From an uncultured Clostridia bacterium (GTDB taxonomy: Bacteria > Bacillota > Clostridia > TANB77 > CAG-508), in contig CALXPP010000012.1 of assembly GCA_944390345.1 (NCBI GenBank), positions 1 to 45,817 on the forward strand: DNA of 45,817 nt, in the 5' to 3' direction. Below, piece by piece: positions 16,073-25,114 of the stretch. The position numbers were made by a program, and so were the translations under genes. The notes below the pieces were generated by a model that saw only the letters and a list, made by a program, of their open reading frames with translations, had not been told where the DNA came from and made no database searches. How positions within the stretch are numbered: the stretch's first letter is position 1; each line of letters begins with the position of its first letter.

Positions 16073-17330
16073 AATCTCCTTTCACTAGGATATTTAATAT
16101 AGAGCCAATTGGAAGATTCCAACCAAAAACTACTTTATTACTAATAGTTCCTGTTTCTCCTACCTCTCGATAATTTGCCTCCATATCCTCGCTAGTTTCT
16201 TTTATTAATAGTTCATTATTATAGAAAATCTCTAAAGAATTGTCTCCGACTTTATAATTACAAGGTAGTTCATATTCTGTTAAAGCTTCTACTTCTTCGG
16301 TTATTACAACTCTATATTTATAGTGTTTTTTTTCGTAGCCAGAAGCATTATTATTAAAATCGCTAATAGCAGTAGTTTTAGCAATATTTATATCACTTAC
16401 TGCTGTATCTTTAGCAGTATTCACACTACTAACTGCATTCGTTTTTACAGTTTCAAATTCCTGCTTTTTTCCTTCATAGTAGGTATTAAATTCATTTTCT
16501 TTAGTTTTTTCATAAGAATTTAAAGCAGATTGTGCACTACTTAATGCACTTGCAATAGCTTGACTTGCACCTTCAGCAGTCTCTGATGCTTGTATTGCAC
16601 TACCTGCTGCAGCACTAGCACTACTAGATGCAGACTGTGCAGAAGATTCTGCTGAAGAAACTAAACTATTTATAGCCTCAACTTTAGTATCATAGTTCTT
16701 ATTAAAATCTTCTGTTTTTTTAGTAGCATTGCTATTGTAGGCTTCTGTTAAATCTTTGATTTTTTTCAAAGTTTCCTCAAATTGAGTTTGTCTGTTTTCT
16801 TCGGCTTCTACTCTTGAATTTTCTGCAAGAACTCTCTTATTTTCAGCATCTTGAATTGAAGTAAAAAGAGTCTCTATTTCAGTTTTTAAAGCTTCAATTT
16901 CAGAACTACCATCAGCAATAGCTTGCTTATATTGTTCGACAACTGTATTTAATACATCCAAATCATCAAAATCTATATGTAACTCCAACGGAAGACTTTC
17001 TCCAAGAATGATTTCGAAAATTTCTGACTTAAATAACAATACACTATCTTTTTTAACTAAAACTTGTGTTTCTAATTCTTCTTGACCAGTTAAAGATGCT
17101 GGAATAGTAAAACTATTATCCACAATTTGTAAAGGATCTGTTACTACTTCTTGTCCATCTTTTTTATAGTTAAAAATAATATATTTATTTAATAAGTTAC
17201 TATCTAAAGTGGCGATTTTTTCTGGAAAAGTAAAATTTAAGATTGTTGCATTATTTTCACCCTGAACACCCTTTATTTTTGAAATGATTTCTGTTAAACT
17301 ATTTTCTTTTATTTCTATTCTATAAATCAT
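16053..17330 (-). CDS. baseplate upper protein-like (BppU N-terminal domain) with coiled-coil stalk
   Basis: This 425-residue protein starts with a compact beta domain (about 110 residues, ending EIILGESLPLELHIDFDD) like the N-terminal domain of BppU proteins that dock receptor-binding devices to the baseplate. Residues 125-320 are Ala/Ser/Glu-rich heptads (SASSSASAAAGSAIQASETA and similar), forming a trimeric coiled-coil shaft. A C-terminal beta domain (VFGWNLPIGSILNILVKGDF) resembles those at the ends of phage fibres. It overlaps both neighbours by 10-20 bases. Confidence 0.78.
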   Translation of the reverse strand: MIYRIEIKENSLTEIISKIKGVQGENNATILNFTFPEKIATLDSNLLNKYIIFNYKKDGQEVVTDPLQIVDNSFTIPASLTGQEELETQVLVKKDSVLLFKSEIFEIILGESLPLELHIDFDDLDVLNTVVEQYKQAIADGSSEIEALKTEIETLFTSIQDAENKRVLAENSRVEAEENRQTQFEETLKKIKDLTEAYNSNATKKTEDFNKNYDTKVEAINSLVSSAESSAQSASSSASAAAGSAIQASETAEGASQAIASALSSAQSALNSYEKTKENEFNTYYEGKKQEFETVKTNAVSSVNTAKDTAVSDINIAKTTAISDFNNNASGYEKKHYKYRVVITEEVEALTEYELPCNYKVGDNSLEIFYNNELLIKETSEDMEANYREVGETGTISNKVVFGWNLPIGSILNILVKGDFEDEAE

Positions 17331-18585
17331 TAGACTTACTTAACTCCTTTTTTAAAGATTCAATTTCAGAATCTTGCATTTGAATTTTTTTGATTAAGTA
17401 TGGAATAATACCAACATAATCTACAGACTCTGCTTGTTCTTTTCCTCTTTTAGTTTTAGTCTTAGTTACTAAATTTGGAAATATTTTATCAATCTCTTCA
17501 GCAATAACGCCCGGTCTGTTTACACCTTGTTCTTGATTTTTAAAATCAAAAATAATCGGATTAATTTTTAAAATTTCATTGGCTTCTTCTTTTGTAATGT
17601 CTCTAATATTTTTTTTGAATCTTTTCGCTGATGCTTGCGTAAATTTTGAAGCAATAAGTTCAATATAACCTGTTGTAGGATTAGCTATATTTCTAAAATA
17701 GACTGGTTTTGCTGATGCGCCTGAAAGAATGAAAATATTTCCTTGTACATCATCATAGATTTGTGCTCCGGCAGTTCCCATAACAAATTTTAAAGCTTGC
17801 ATCGCATCACTAGCAATAAATAAATTTGAAAAAATTTCTTTAAATCTTTTTGAACTACTTCCAAGACTCCTACTGTTATGAACATCTGGAAGTATATTTC
17901 CTTTTAAAGTTCCTCCTTTGTTTGATATGGCACCAATATTATCAGGCGTTAAATTTATATTTCCATGCCTGTATACAGTTTCTTCATCTCCTTTTATTCC
18001 ATCAACAGTATTTTCTTGTGCTCCCTCTTCTATAGAATCTAATTTTTGTTTGTCACTAGAAGAAAGTAATCCATTTTTTAAACTTGTTGCTAAACCAATA
18101 GACAATATTTCTTCATATATTGAATCGTAATCCAGGAACTTTCTTTTATCCACAAAATCAGTAATTCCACTTAGACCTACTTTAAATTGAGCCAACTCAA
18201 ATTGATATATACCAGTGCCATTTTTAACTATATCTGTTTGAGTTAATTCTGGATAGCTTGTTTCAGAAGTTAATATTTTATAATAAGACTGCTTAAATTC
18301 TAGCTTAGTATTCTCCTTATCTAAATCAATTTCTATAACCAATTTACAATATGAAGTATTATTACCAGCATCAATTGTTGTTGAAGAATCTTCTGTAACA
18401 AATCTTCCCTGGATACAAGCAACTCCAGAGCTAATAGTTAAATTGTTCGCAGAATAAGATACTTGCATTGAATTTCCAAAATTATTTATTATACCATTAT
18501 TTGAGTTCAAAAAAGTATTTATAAATAAAGCAAAAGTATCACTTTTAAAAGTCTGCTTATCAAAAACTTCTCCCTTTAACATCAT
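17320..18585 (-). CDS. tail fibre with C-terminal S74 intramolecular chaperone
   Basis: This 421-residue fibre has an N-terminal beta domain like adaptor proteins of siphovirus tails (VSYSANNLTISSGVACIQGR). A repeat-like stalk follows (SLGSSSKRFKEIFSNL), then a C-terminal peptidase S74 domain with SAKRFKKNIRDI, GVIAEEIDKIFPNLV and VDYVGIIPYLIKKIQ. S74 domains assist trimer folding and cut themselves off at a serine near SAKRFK. A final coiled coil (DSEIESLKKELSKSND) follows. It overlaps the upstream gene by 4 bases. Confidence 0.83.
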   Translation of the reverse strand: MMLKGEVFDKQTFKSDTFALFINTFLNSNNGIINNFGNSMQVSYSANNLTISSGVACIQGRFVTEDSSTTIDAGNNTSYCKLVIEIDLDKENTKLEFKQSYYKILTSETSYPELTQTDIVKNGTGIYQFELAQFKVGLSGITDFVDKRKFLDYDSIYEEILSIGLATSLKNGLLSSSDKQKLDSIEEGAQENTVDGIKGDEETVYRHGNINLTPDNIGAISNKGGTLKGNILPDVHNSRSLGSSSKRFKEIFSNLFIASDAMQALKFVMGTAGAQIYDDVQGNIFILSGASAKPVYFRNIANPTTGYIELIASKFTQASAKRFKKNIRDITKEEANEILKINPIIFDFKNQEQGVNRPGVIAEEIDKIFPNLVTKTKTKRGKEQAESVDYVGIIPYLIKKIQMQDSEIESLKKELSKSNDL

Positions 18586-19631
18586 TTTTTCCTTTCTTTT
18601 AATAATTTTTCTATAAAATTAGTTCTTATATTTCCACACTGATATTCTATAAAATTTGATTTCGTTATTTTTACGGATGAAATATAAGTGTTATAAATTA
18701 AAGAATTTTTTGTTTTTATACAAATAGGTGTACCCAATTGTATATACATATTATTTAAACCAAAACTAATATTATGATTATACGAATTACCTTTCATTGT
18801 ATCTAAAGCAGTTTGATATGCATCCTCATAATTCTCAGTATAAACTGTTACTATTTTTCCAGCTGCTCTATTTGGATTGTTTTTATCGGTGGAAGTTGTC
18901 TTATCATTTAAAAGAAAAAGTGTTAACGAGTCTGTACTAGTTAACACTTCCACTTTTGAAACAACATCAGTTTCAAAAATTTCTGTATAATTACTAATAG
19001 ATTGTGCTTTTGTATCTATCAAAACGGTATTATGAGTTTTATTTTCGATTTCTAAAACAAACATATATCTATCATTAATTTTTTCAATATTCCAAGTATA
19101 TGTAATATTATAAAGTTGTGTACAGTTCGTCATCCAAGTATGCAAATTATATATATTATTTTCTACATTACTTACGGATGTCTGTTTAATCGTATGTGTC
19201 TTTACTCTAACATAAAGATAATTTATATTAATAAAACTATCATCACTTTCTGTAAAATTCTTTTTAATTGCATTTTCAATAAAATCTTCTATTCCTGTAG
19301 TTTTAATCATATTTTCATTTTCAAGCTTAATGTCTCTATTAAATAAGTTCGTTATATATTTTAAAGAGTATTCATATAATAAAGACTCATTTTCATTTTC
19401 TATTTCTTCTACTACTCCCCAAAAAATAACTTTATTATTTCTTTTTACTGCAATAATATCTTTATCTTTTACTTCTGTTTTTTTTAATACATTTAAAATC
19501 GTATTACTATTAGTTTCCTCATCCATATTTATTTCAAAATCTTGCAATTCTACAATATCTTTCACTGAAAAATCGTAGTAATCAAAAATCCAAATAAAAA
19601 TTTTATCTTTAGAAAATTTAAAGTTCGTCAT
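18582..19631 (-). CDS. siphovirus baseplate protein (ReqiPepy6 Gp37-like / tail hub type)
   Basis: This 349-residue protein has an N-terminal beta domain (IFIWIFDYYDFSVKDIVEL, then VKRNNKVIFWGVVEEIEN) and a C-terminal domain with SISNYTEIFETDVVSKVEVL. It resembles Gp37-like proteins that follow Dit in Firmicutes siphoviruses and form the tail hub with the Dit ring. It lies directly after the Dit-like gene with 8 bases between them and is preceded by AGGAGG. Confidence 0.68.
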   Translation of the reverse strand: MTNFKFSKDKIFIWIFDYYDFSVKDIVELQDFEINMDEETNSNTILNVLKKTEVKDKDIIAVKRNNKVIFWGVVEEIENENESLLYEYSLKYITNLFNRDIKLENENMIKTTGIEDFIENAIKKNFTESDDSFININYLYVRVKTHTIKQTSVSNVENNIYNLHTWMTNCTQLYNITYTWNIEKINDRYMFVLEIENKTHNTVLIDTKAQSISNYTEIFETDVVSKVEVLTSTDSLTLFLLNDKTTSTDKNNPNRAAGKIVTVYTENYEDAYQTALDTMKGNSYNHNISFGLNNMYIQLGTPICIKTKNSLIYNTYISSVKITKSNFIEYQCGNIRTNFIEKLLKERKK

Positions 19632-19639
19632 ACATCCTC

Positions 19640-20494
19640 CTAGACAGAAATAAAATATGTATAAATTGTAACCTGCGCATAACTTATTTCAGTATCTGCC
19701 GATAATCTAATTTCACAGCTTTTATTAGGTGGAATCCTTAATACATTATCATTCGCAAAATTTATTATATCTAAATCAAATAAACTTTCTTCTGTTCCAT
19801 TTTCAAGTTGTTTTTTTATAAAGAAATTATTTTCTTTGCTGCTATATAATAATTTTTCATTTAGATTTATTTGTGTATCTATAGATATAGTTTGATATAA
19901 TTCGCCTTCAATATATAATTCTATCTTTGGATTCTTAATATTACCATTAATTTTTAACTCTAAGCTTGCATCAACATGACCTTTATTTATATAATCAAAT
20001 TTAGTTGTAGAATAATCGCTAAAAATGGGATTCCATTCAAAATCCCATCTGAGCTCACCTTCAATAGGATTTAATGTATATGTTGCTGTATCAGCTTTAT
20101 ACCATAGCGACAAACCATTGAAAACTATAGGACAACTAATAAAACCCGCTTCTTTTTCTGTCTTTCCTATACTTTGAATTGTAACATCTTTACAATAGCT
20201 ATCATATCCATTTTCTAGAGGCATTTCGTATATATATTTAAGTTTACTAGATTTTTGTATAAAATCTATAAAATTTTTATATTGTTCATATTTTTTAAAA
20301 TGTAAAACTCCTGATGGATTTTTTTGAGCAATCCTTTTTTCTGTTTCAATAAAAGTATTACCTAACTGCTGAAAATTCCCTTCAAAAGAAACTCCTAGTT
20401 CTGATGGTTCTGTCAATAAACAACTCTTCTTAGCGTCATTCATATCATATTTTTGACCATATTCATTTTCTAAAAAGAATCTTCTTAAATTCAT
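19640..20494 (-). CDS. distal tail protein (Dit-like)
   Basis: This 284-residue protein follows the tape measure gene, as Dit does. The N-terminus (MNLRRFFLENEYGQKYDMND, then KKSCLLTEPSELGVSFEG) and a galectin-like C-terminal beta sandwich (LRIPPNKSCEIRLSADTEIS) fit the family. Dit forms hexamers joining the tail tube to the baseplate and host-binding parts. Confidence 0.75.
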   Translation of the reverse strand: MNLRRFFLENEYGQKYDMNDAKKSCLLTEPSELGVSFEGNFQQLGNTFIETEKRIAQKNPSGVLHFKKYEQYKNFIDFIQKSSKLKYIYEMPLENGYDSYCKDVTIQSIGKTEKEAGFISCPIVFNGLSLWYKADTATYTLNPIEGELRWDFEWNPIFSDYSTTKFDYINKGHVDASLELKINGNIKNPKIELYIEGELYQTISIDTQINLNEKLLYSSKENNFFIKKQLENGTEESLFDLDIINFANDNVLRIPPNKSCEIRLSADTEISYAQVTIYTYFISV

Positions 20495-20502
20495 ACTTCC
20501 TC

Positions 20503-22446
20503 CTAAGCATACATTTTTCCAAATTTGCTGTTGACAGAATTAAAAACAAAATTTCCAGCAACATCTTTATCTATAATTATTTGTGCATTTAAATTTTTAA
20601 TTGCATAAGTAAACGCTTTTGTCATATTTTCAAGACTTAAACTATTATTATCATTTTGTACAGAACCTTTTAAAGTAGAATTTATTTCAAAACTTGTTGG
20701 GATAGCATTATTCATATCGTTAGCTACATATTTCATAGTATTTGAAAAACCTTCTCCAACACCTAAAGCTAAATTGTTTCCAACTTCGTCTCTAAATAAT
20801 TTTGAAGATGAATTAATTCCGAAGAAATTCTTAATTGATTGTAATACATCTGCTCCCCATTGCTTTATTTTTCCAATAAGCCAATCTTTAGCATTAATAA
20901 TTCCGTTATAGATTCCTTCTACTAAGTTTTTTCCGACCTCTCCCATATCAGAAAGAAAATTACCTAATCCTTGAACAATTGCATTTATAATTTCTGGCAA
21001 TTTTTCAACTAATTTTGGAATAGCTCTTACAATACCAGAAGCTAATTCTGTCAATATTCTCATGCCAATTTCTATTATTTGAGGTAATAAATCTATTATG
21101 GTATTTACTAAATTATCTATTACAATTCCAATACCTTCTACAATTTTAGGTAAATTATCTACAACACCATTTATTAAAGTGTTCAGAATATTTTTTCCTG
21201 ATTCTAAAATAGTCGGTAAATTAGCAATAATTTGATCTAAAAATTGCGGTAAAACTTGCATCATATTTGTAGCTACATTTTGAACCACTGGTAGTATATT
21301 TTCTCCAGCCGTAAAAACACTCTGCACTAAATTTTCTATAAGAACACCTGTATCTGCATTTCCGCTTGCTATTCCTGTAAGCAGGTTAGTCCAAGCTGAT
21401 TTTACAGCAGATACAGAACCTTGTATTGTCGTATTCGCTTCTTTTGCTGTAGTTCCAGTGATTCCGAGTTCTCCTTGAATAACATGAATTGCGTTATAGA
21501 CATCATTTAAATTATTTATATCGTACTTTATACCTGTAACTTTTTGAGCATCCTCTAATAATCTCTGCATTTCTTCTTTTGTTCCGACCATAACCGTAAT
21601 TTTAAGTTATCAAGCATCGTGTAATTCTGCTTTGCAAAACCGCTGATAAGCGTTTTGAATCATTGTCATATCTGTTCCCATTTTATTAGCATTATCAGCC
21701 ATATCTGTTATTGCCATATCTGCTACTTCTGCTGATTTTGCAGTATCTCCATTTAAACTTTGTAATAAACTAGCAGAAAAAGAAGTTACTGTTTCCATAT
21801 ATTCATTAGCAGAAAGACCAGCAGTTTTATAAGCGTTATTTGCATAATTTTGAACTACTCCAGAACTATCTTTAAATAGAGTCTCTACACCGCCTATTAA
21901 CTGTTCGTAATTAGCATAACTTTCTACAGACTGCATTCCTATGTTAAAGATTTCCGTTGCCACAGTTTTCATTCCAGTTCCTATTGCCTTTATTCCACCG
22001 ACAATTGCATCTCCTAAAACATTTGCTTTAAGTATATCGCCAAATTTTAAAGCTCCATTTCCAGCATCATCAAAACCATTTTTCATGTCTTTTAGTTCTT
22101 TATTGCTTTTTTCAGTTGCAGATTCCATCTGAATCAATTGATTTTCCGCATTATTAAGCTGAGTTCTAAAACTTCTAACTTTATCATTATTAGCACCATA
22201 TTCTTTTTCAGCCTGCGAAAGAGAATTTCTTAAAGCTTCAATCTTATTCTTCTGTTCTTGAATTGTATTGTTTGCATTAGAAAATGATTCTTTTGTAGAT
22301 TTTAAAGTTTTGTCTCCAGATGTGAATTGTGTAGATGTTAATTTTATTTCACTAGAAACTTCTCTTAAATTTGCTGTTATGTCTTTTAATGCTTTTCTGT
22401 ATTCAGATTCTCCTGTTAATTTAATTGCTCCTCCAAAGCCTGCCAT
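20503..22446 (-). CDS. tail tape measure protein, frame interrupted at three in-frame CGG codons
   Basis: The tape measure protein sets tail length and helps DNA entry. The first part (22446 to 21610, 278 residues) has coiled coils and stops after NAYQRFCKAELHDA. A second part in the same frame restarts at 21591 (MVGTKEEMQRLLEDAQ) and runs 362 residues through hydrophobic stretches such as NVVDNLPKIVEGIGIVIDNL-type repeats. Between them are three CGG codons at 21640-21642, 21594-21596 and 21584-21586. Skipping the C of each gives NAYQGFAKQNYTMLDNL, KLGYGG and TKEEM, exactly the family motif, in one frame of about 646 residues. As written it is broken by TGA TAA. Either a recoding event, three real insertions or sequence error explains it. 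Confidence 0.8.
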
Positions 22447-22490
22447 ACTTTTTCCTTTCTTGCAAAATAAAAAAGCCTAAAATTTTAGGC

Positions 22491-22721
22491 TTAATCATCA
22501 CAAAACATTTCTCCTCTATGATTAATTATTTCTTCTAATTTTTCATAACTTATATTTTTTAATTCAAAATCATAATTATTTTTATAATGTCCATATAATT
22601 TAACTAATTTAGAATAAGTCATTCTTCCTACTTCTTTTTCAGAAAAATTTAATAAACAATGGCCTATAAATAACAACCACGAGAAATCGATATAACTATC
22701 TTCATCCTCGTGGATTACGCG
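22491..22721 (-). CDS. tail assembly chaperone, frameshift-only C-terminal part (gpT-like)
   Basis: This frame is open from CGC at 22721, exactly where a -1 slip from the upstream chaperone gene would enter, down to the TGA at 22491, adding 76 residues (RVIHEDEDSYIDFSWL and so on). It has no ATG with a ribosome binding site near its beginning. As in lambda gpGT and many siphoviruses, it should be made only as a fusion of about 192 residues that recruits tail tube subunits to the tape measure. Confidence 0.8.
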   Translation of the reverse strand, partial: RVIHEDEDSYIDFSWLLFIGHCLLNFSEKEVGRMTYSKLVKLYGHYKNNYDFELKNISYEKLEEIINHRGEMFCDD

Positions 22722-23068
22722 TTTTTTTCATTTTCCTCTACTTTTGTAGATTCGATAACTGTAGTATTAACTTTTTCAGCTATTTTCTGTACACCAAAAT
22801 CGGTAATAATTCTTCCAACTTGTTTATCTGTTAAAAATTTTCTTTTTTCTTCGGCATCTTCATTTTCTATATCAATTCCTTCGTTAATCATTTCTAAAAC
22901 GCCAAATTTTAGTGCACCTATGTTTACTTCTTTTCCTTTGTTATCTGTAAGTTCTCCCCATTTTTCAATACTTCCGTATTTCTCTTGAATTTTTTCCATT
23001 ACATTAAGATTGAAAATTACTGGATATTCTTTTTCTCCAATTTTTAAATGTTTTAATTTTTCTATCAT
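22715..23068 (-). CDS. tail assembly chaperone (gpG-like)
   Basis: This 117-residue protein lies between the major tail protein and tape measure genes, the standard position for the chaperone that keeps the tape measure soluble during tail assembly. It starts MIEKLKHLKIGEKEYPVIFN, typical of these proteins, and ends ENEKNA at a slippery site. Most product should stop here, and a minority should shift into the -1 frame. Confidence 0.82.
   Translation of the reverse strand: MIEKLKHLKIGEKEYPVIFNLNVMEKIQEKYGSIEKWGELTDNKGKEVNIGALKFGVLEMINEGIDIENEDAEEKRKFLTDKQVGRIITDFGVQKIAEKVNTTVIESTKVEENEKNA
22721..22727 (-). promoter_or_regulatory. -1 programmed frameshift site A AAA AAC
   Basis: The heptamer A AAA AAC is in the correct phase of the chaperone gene (GAA AAA AAC GCG TAA). 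It lies two codons before the stop and leads directly into the 76-codon downstream frame. It fits the X XXY YYZ rule. Confidence 0.85.
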
Positions 23069-23095
23069 TTTAAACTTTAAACTCCTTTTATTTTT

Positions 23096-23677
23096 TTAAG
23101 TTGAAGGTGTTAATAAACCATCTAAGTATGTTTCTGCTTCAGTTAAAGTATCAAAAGTCTGTACTTTTTTCCAATCTCCTATTTTCATTCCATTAATAGC
23201 TTCTGTTAATTCCATTACATCTGCTTCTATGCTCGCTGTGCTAAATTCTATAGATTCTCCTTTTGTCTTGCTGTCCATAGTTATTGTCTTTACTTGTATT
23301 CTAGGTAAAAATTCTACTTTATATTTTTTTACACCATTGTATTTTTTTATAACAATATGTCCATAACCTAATTCCGGTATTGTATCTTCAGAATTTTCTG
23401 TAACTTCATTTTCTTCTATACTACAGCCTTTTATGTCTGCGTAAGTTTCATCTAATACATCATCTATCGTAATAGCAACAGTCGCAGCTTTAAAAGAATT
23501 ATCTACTTCAACTTGTTTGTCATCAGCATATAATTTTGTATTATTTCTTTCCTCAGTTATTTTTGCATCAATTAGCCTGCCAATTACAGGTACTTTACTA
23601 TCTGTTAGTGTTTTATATTTTTTTGTTGTTTGATCAATTTTATTATATTTAGCAAGTCTTAAGCCAATTCCAGCCAT
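23096..23677 (-). CDS. major tail tube protein
   Basis: This 193-residue beta-rich protein starts MAGIGLRLAKYNKIDQTTKK and resembles phi13-type major tail proteins of Firmicutes siphoviruses. The central part VDNSFKAATVAITIDDVLDE and the C-terminal VELTEAINGMKIGDWKKVQ-type region are characteristic in general shape. Its position, after the head-tail joining genes and before the chaperones, fits. It overlaps the upstream gene by one base. Confidence 0.82.
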   Translation of the reverse strand: MAGIGLRLAKYNKIDQTTKKYKTLTDSKVPVIGRLIDAKITEERNNTKLYADDKQVEVDNSFKAATVAITIDDVLDETYADIKGCSIEENEVTENSEDTIPELGYGHIVIKKYNGVKKYKVEFLPRIQVKTITMDSKTKGESIEFSTASIEADVMELTEAINGMKIGDWKKVQTFDTLTEAETYLDGLLTPST

Positions 23678-24018
23678 TATAAGCTCCTTTCTTTAATAAA
23701 TGTACTCGTTTTATGATACAATTTAGTTTCTTCTTCATAATCTTCTATACTGTCTCCAAGCCAAGTCCATTCATTTTCTTTCATTTTATTTTTTATAGAA
23801 TTTAGAATATTCAAATAATTACTATCGCTATATATGTCTATATCTACTTCCACTTCGCTATATGTAATTTCATCATCAGAAGAAAAAATTGGATCTTCTC
23901 GAGTTATAGTCCATACAATATAAGTTTTTTCTTTACCAGAATATTTTAAATGAGCGAAAGGAATTTTTTTATTATTCACTTCAAAATCGCTAAAAATCGA
24001 TTTTAATTCTTTTTCCAT
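23677..24018 (-). CDS. tail completion / terminator-like protein
   Basis: This 113-residue acidic protein has beta strands and a C-terminal basic tail (YHKTSTFIKERSL). It sits between the HK97 gp10-like gene and the major tail protein, the usual place of the tail terminator. The pattern of YIVWTITREDPIF followed by VEVDIDIYSDSNY matches small Firmicutes phage proteins in this slot. Assignment is mainly by position. Confidence 0.65.
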   Translation of the reverse strand: MEKELKSIFSDFEVNNKKIPFAHLKYSGKEKTYIVWTITREDPIFSSDDEITYSEVEVDIDIYSDSNYLNILNSIKNKMKENEWTWLGDSIEDYEEETKLYHKTSTFIKERSL

Positions 24019-24022
24019 ATAA

Positions 24023-24439
24023 TTACTCCTTTGGTAAATATTTTTCTTCTATTTTTAGCATTTCTTGCTCAATTTGCTTTTTATTAAAAGATTTTCTTAA
24101 AAATAAAGTCTTTTTTACTGTTCCAGTACTATTTCCATGTTCAAAAACATTCGCAACTAGTGGAGCTGGTGTTTCTACTCCTCTTTTATTTTTAAAATAT
24201 CCATAGAAGGCAACTTTTGTATTAACTCCACCATCTCCAGTTTTATATGATTTAGTTATCTTTAAGCATTTCATGATTTCAGAGGTTTTAAAACTATTTG
24301 GTATATTAGTTTGTATATTTTTTAAAACTTTTTCTGCACCAGCTCTAGTCATTTCCTGTAGCATTTTCTCGCAATTATTTTCCAAATTTTCAACTTCCTT
24401 AATTATGTCATTAGGAAGTTCTAATTCAAATTTTGCCAT
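24023..24439 (-). CDS. HK97 gp10-like head-tail joining protein
   Basis: This 138-residue protein begins with a helical segment (IIKEVENLENNCEKMLQEM) and has the NTKVAFYGYFKNKRG beta region and VFEHGNSTG loop typical of gp10-like putative tail components. Position in the head-tail connector cluster agrees. Its start overlaps the previous stop by one base. Confidence 0.78.
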   Translation of the reverse strand: MAKFELELPNDIIKEVENLENNCEKMLQEMTRAGAEKVLKNIQTNIPNSFKTSEIMKCLKITKSYKTGDGGVNTKVAFYGYFKNKRGVETPAPLVANVFEHGNSTGTVKKTLFLRKSFNKKQIEQEMLKIEEKYLPKE

Positions 24440-24786
24440 TATTTTTTTACCTTCTTTGCTTGCAACTCTAGTTCTATATTCTCTTCATCAATATTATTTA
24501 AGTACTCAACAATGTATTTTTGACTTTTGTATTTAATAAAAATCTTTCTATTTTCTTGATAATAAGCATCTTCAACTTTTTTAGAATATCTTATTGTAAA
24601 ATTTGTATAAACTTTTTCAAAATCAGAACCATTTGCTATTAAAGTAAAACCTTTAGTTGTTTTTACTTTTGCAAATGGTTCTAAAATTTTTTCTTCACTT
24701 TGTTTTTGAAATCCTTCTTCATCTTCTGTTTCTGTAAAACTATATATAGCAATTTTCTTATCATAAACTCCAGCATTAGTACTCAT
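24439..24786 (-). CDS. head closure / head-tail adaptor protein
   Basis: This 115-residue beta-rich protein (YDKKIAIYSFTETEDEEGFQ, then FAKVKTTKGF) resembles SPP1 gp16-like adaptors (also called gp8-9 type or DUF3599-like). These form the ring sealing the capsid portal after packaging. It overlaps its upstream neighbour by 4 bases. Confidence 0.72.
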   Translation of the reverse strand: MSTNAGVYDKKIAIYSFTETEDEEGFQKQSEEKILEPFAKVKTTKGFTLIANGSDFEKVYTNFTIRYSKKVEDAYYQENRKIFIKYKSQKYIVEYLNNIDEENIELELQAKKVKK

Positions 24787-25094
24787 AAATTGTTCCTCGA
24801 ATGCATATCTAATATAGTTTTTACTGTATTATTAATGTTTTTTCCATCAACATACATACATCTATTGTCATACATATCTTGGCATAGTATAAAAACTACA
24901 ATACAGAAATCTGAATATGAATCTAGAGTTTCATCTTCTTCATTTTCAGACTCTCTAGGTATGCCTGTATAATTTTCTATATAGTTTTTAGCGATATCTA
25001 AATACATTCTAAAATTCTGTTTTTCTTTTGAAGATATGTCTGATATTCTTAAATAATCTATAATATCTTCTATACTTATCTCACTTACTTTCAT
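24783..25094 (-). CDS. head-tail connector protein (gp6-like)
   Basis: This 103-residue helical protein (MKVSEISIEDIIDYLRISDI, then MYLDIAKNYIENYTG) matches the small DNA-packaging gp6-like adaptors that dock under the portal. Its position directly after the capsid gene is conserved among HK97-like phages. Confidence 0.8.
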   Translation of the reverse strand: MKVSEISIEDIIDYLRISDISSKEKQNFRMYLDIAKNYIENYTGIPRESENEEDETLDSYSDFCIVVFILCQDMYDNRCMYVDGKNINNTVKTILDMHSRNNL

Positions 25095-25114
25095 AAAAGC
25101 CTCCTTTTAGAGGA

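Noticed and set aside
21584..21642. CGG reassigned to another amino acid such as Trp or Gln
   Set aside because: Substituting any amino acid for CGG leaves the reading frame wrong and does not remove the TGA TAA; only skipping one base restores the protein.
22268..22480. Plus-strand ORFs opposite tail and head genes (many, 60-90 codons)
   Set aside because: They mirror minus-strand coding regions, lack ribosome binding sites and conserved motifs, and overlap confidently assigned genes.
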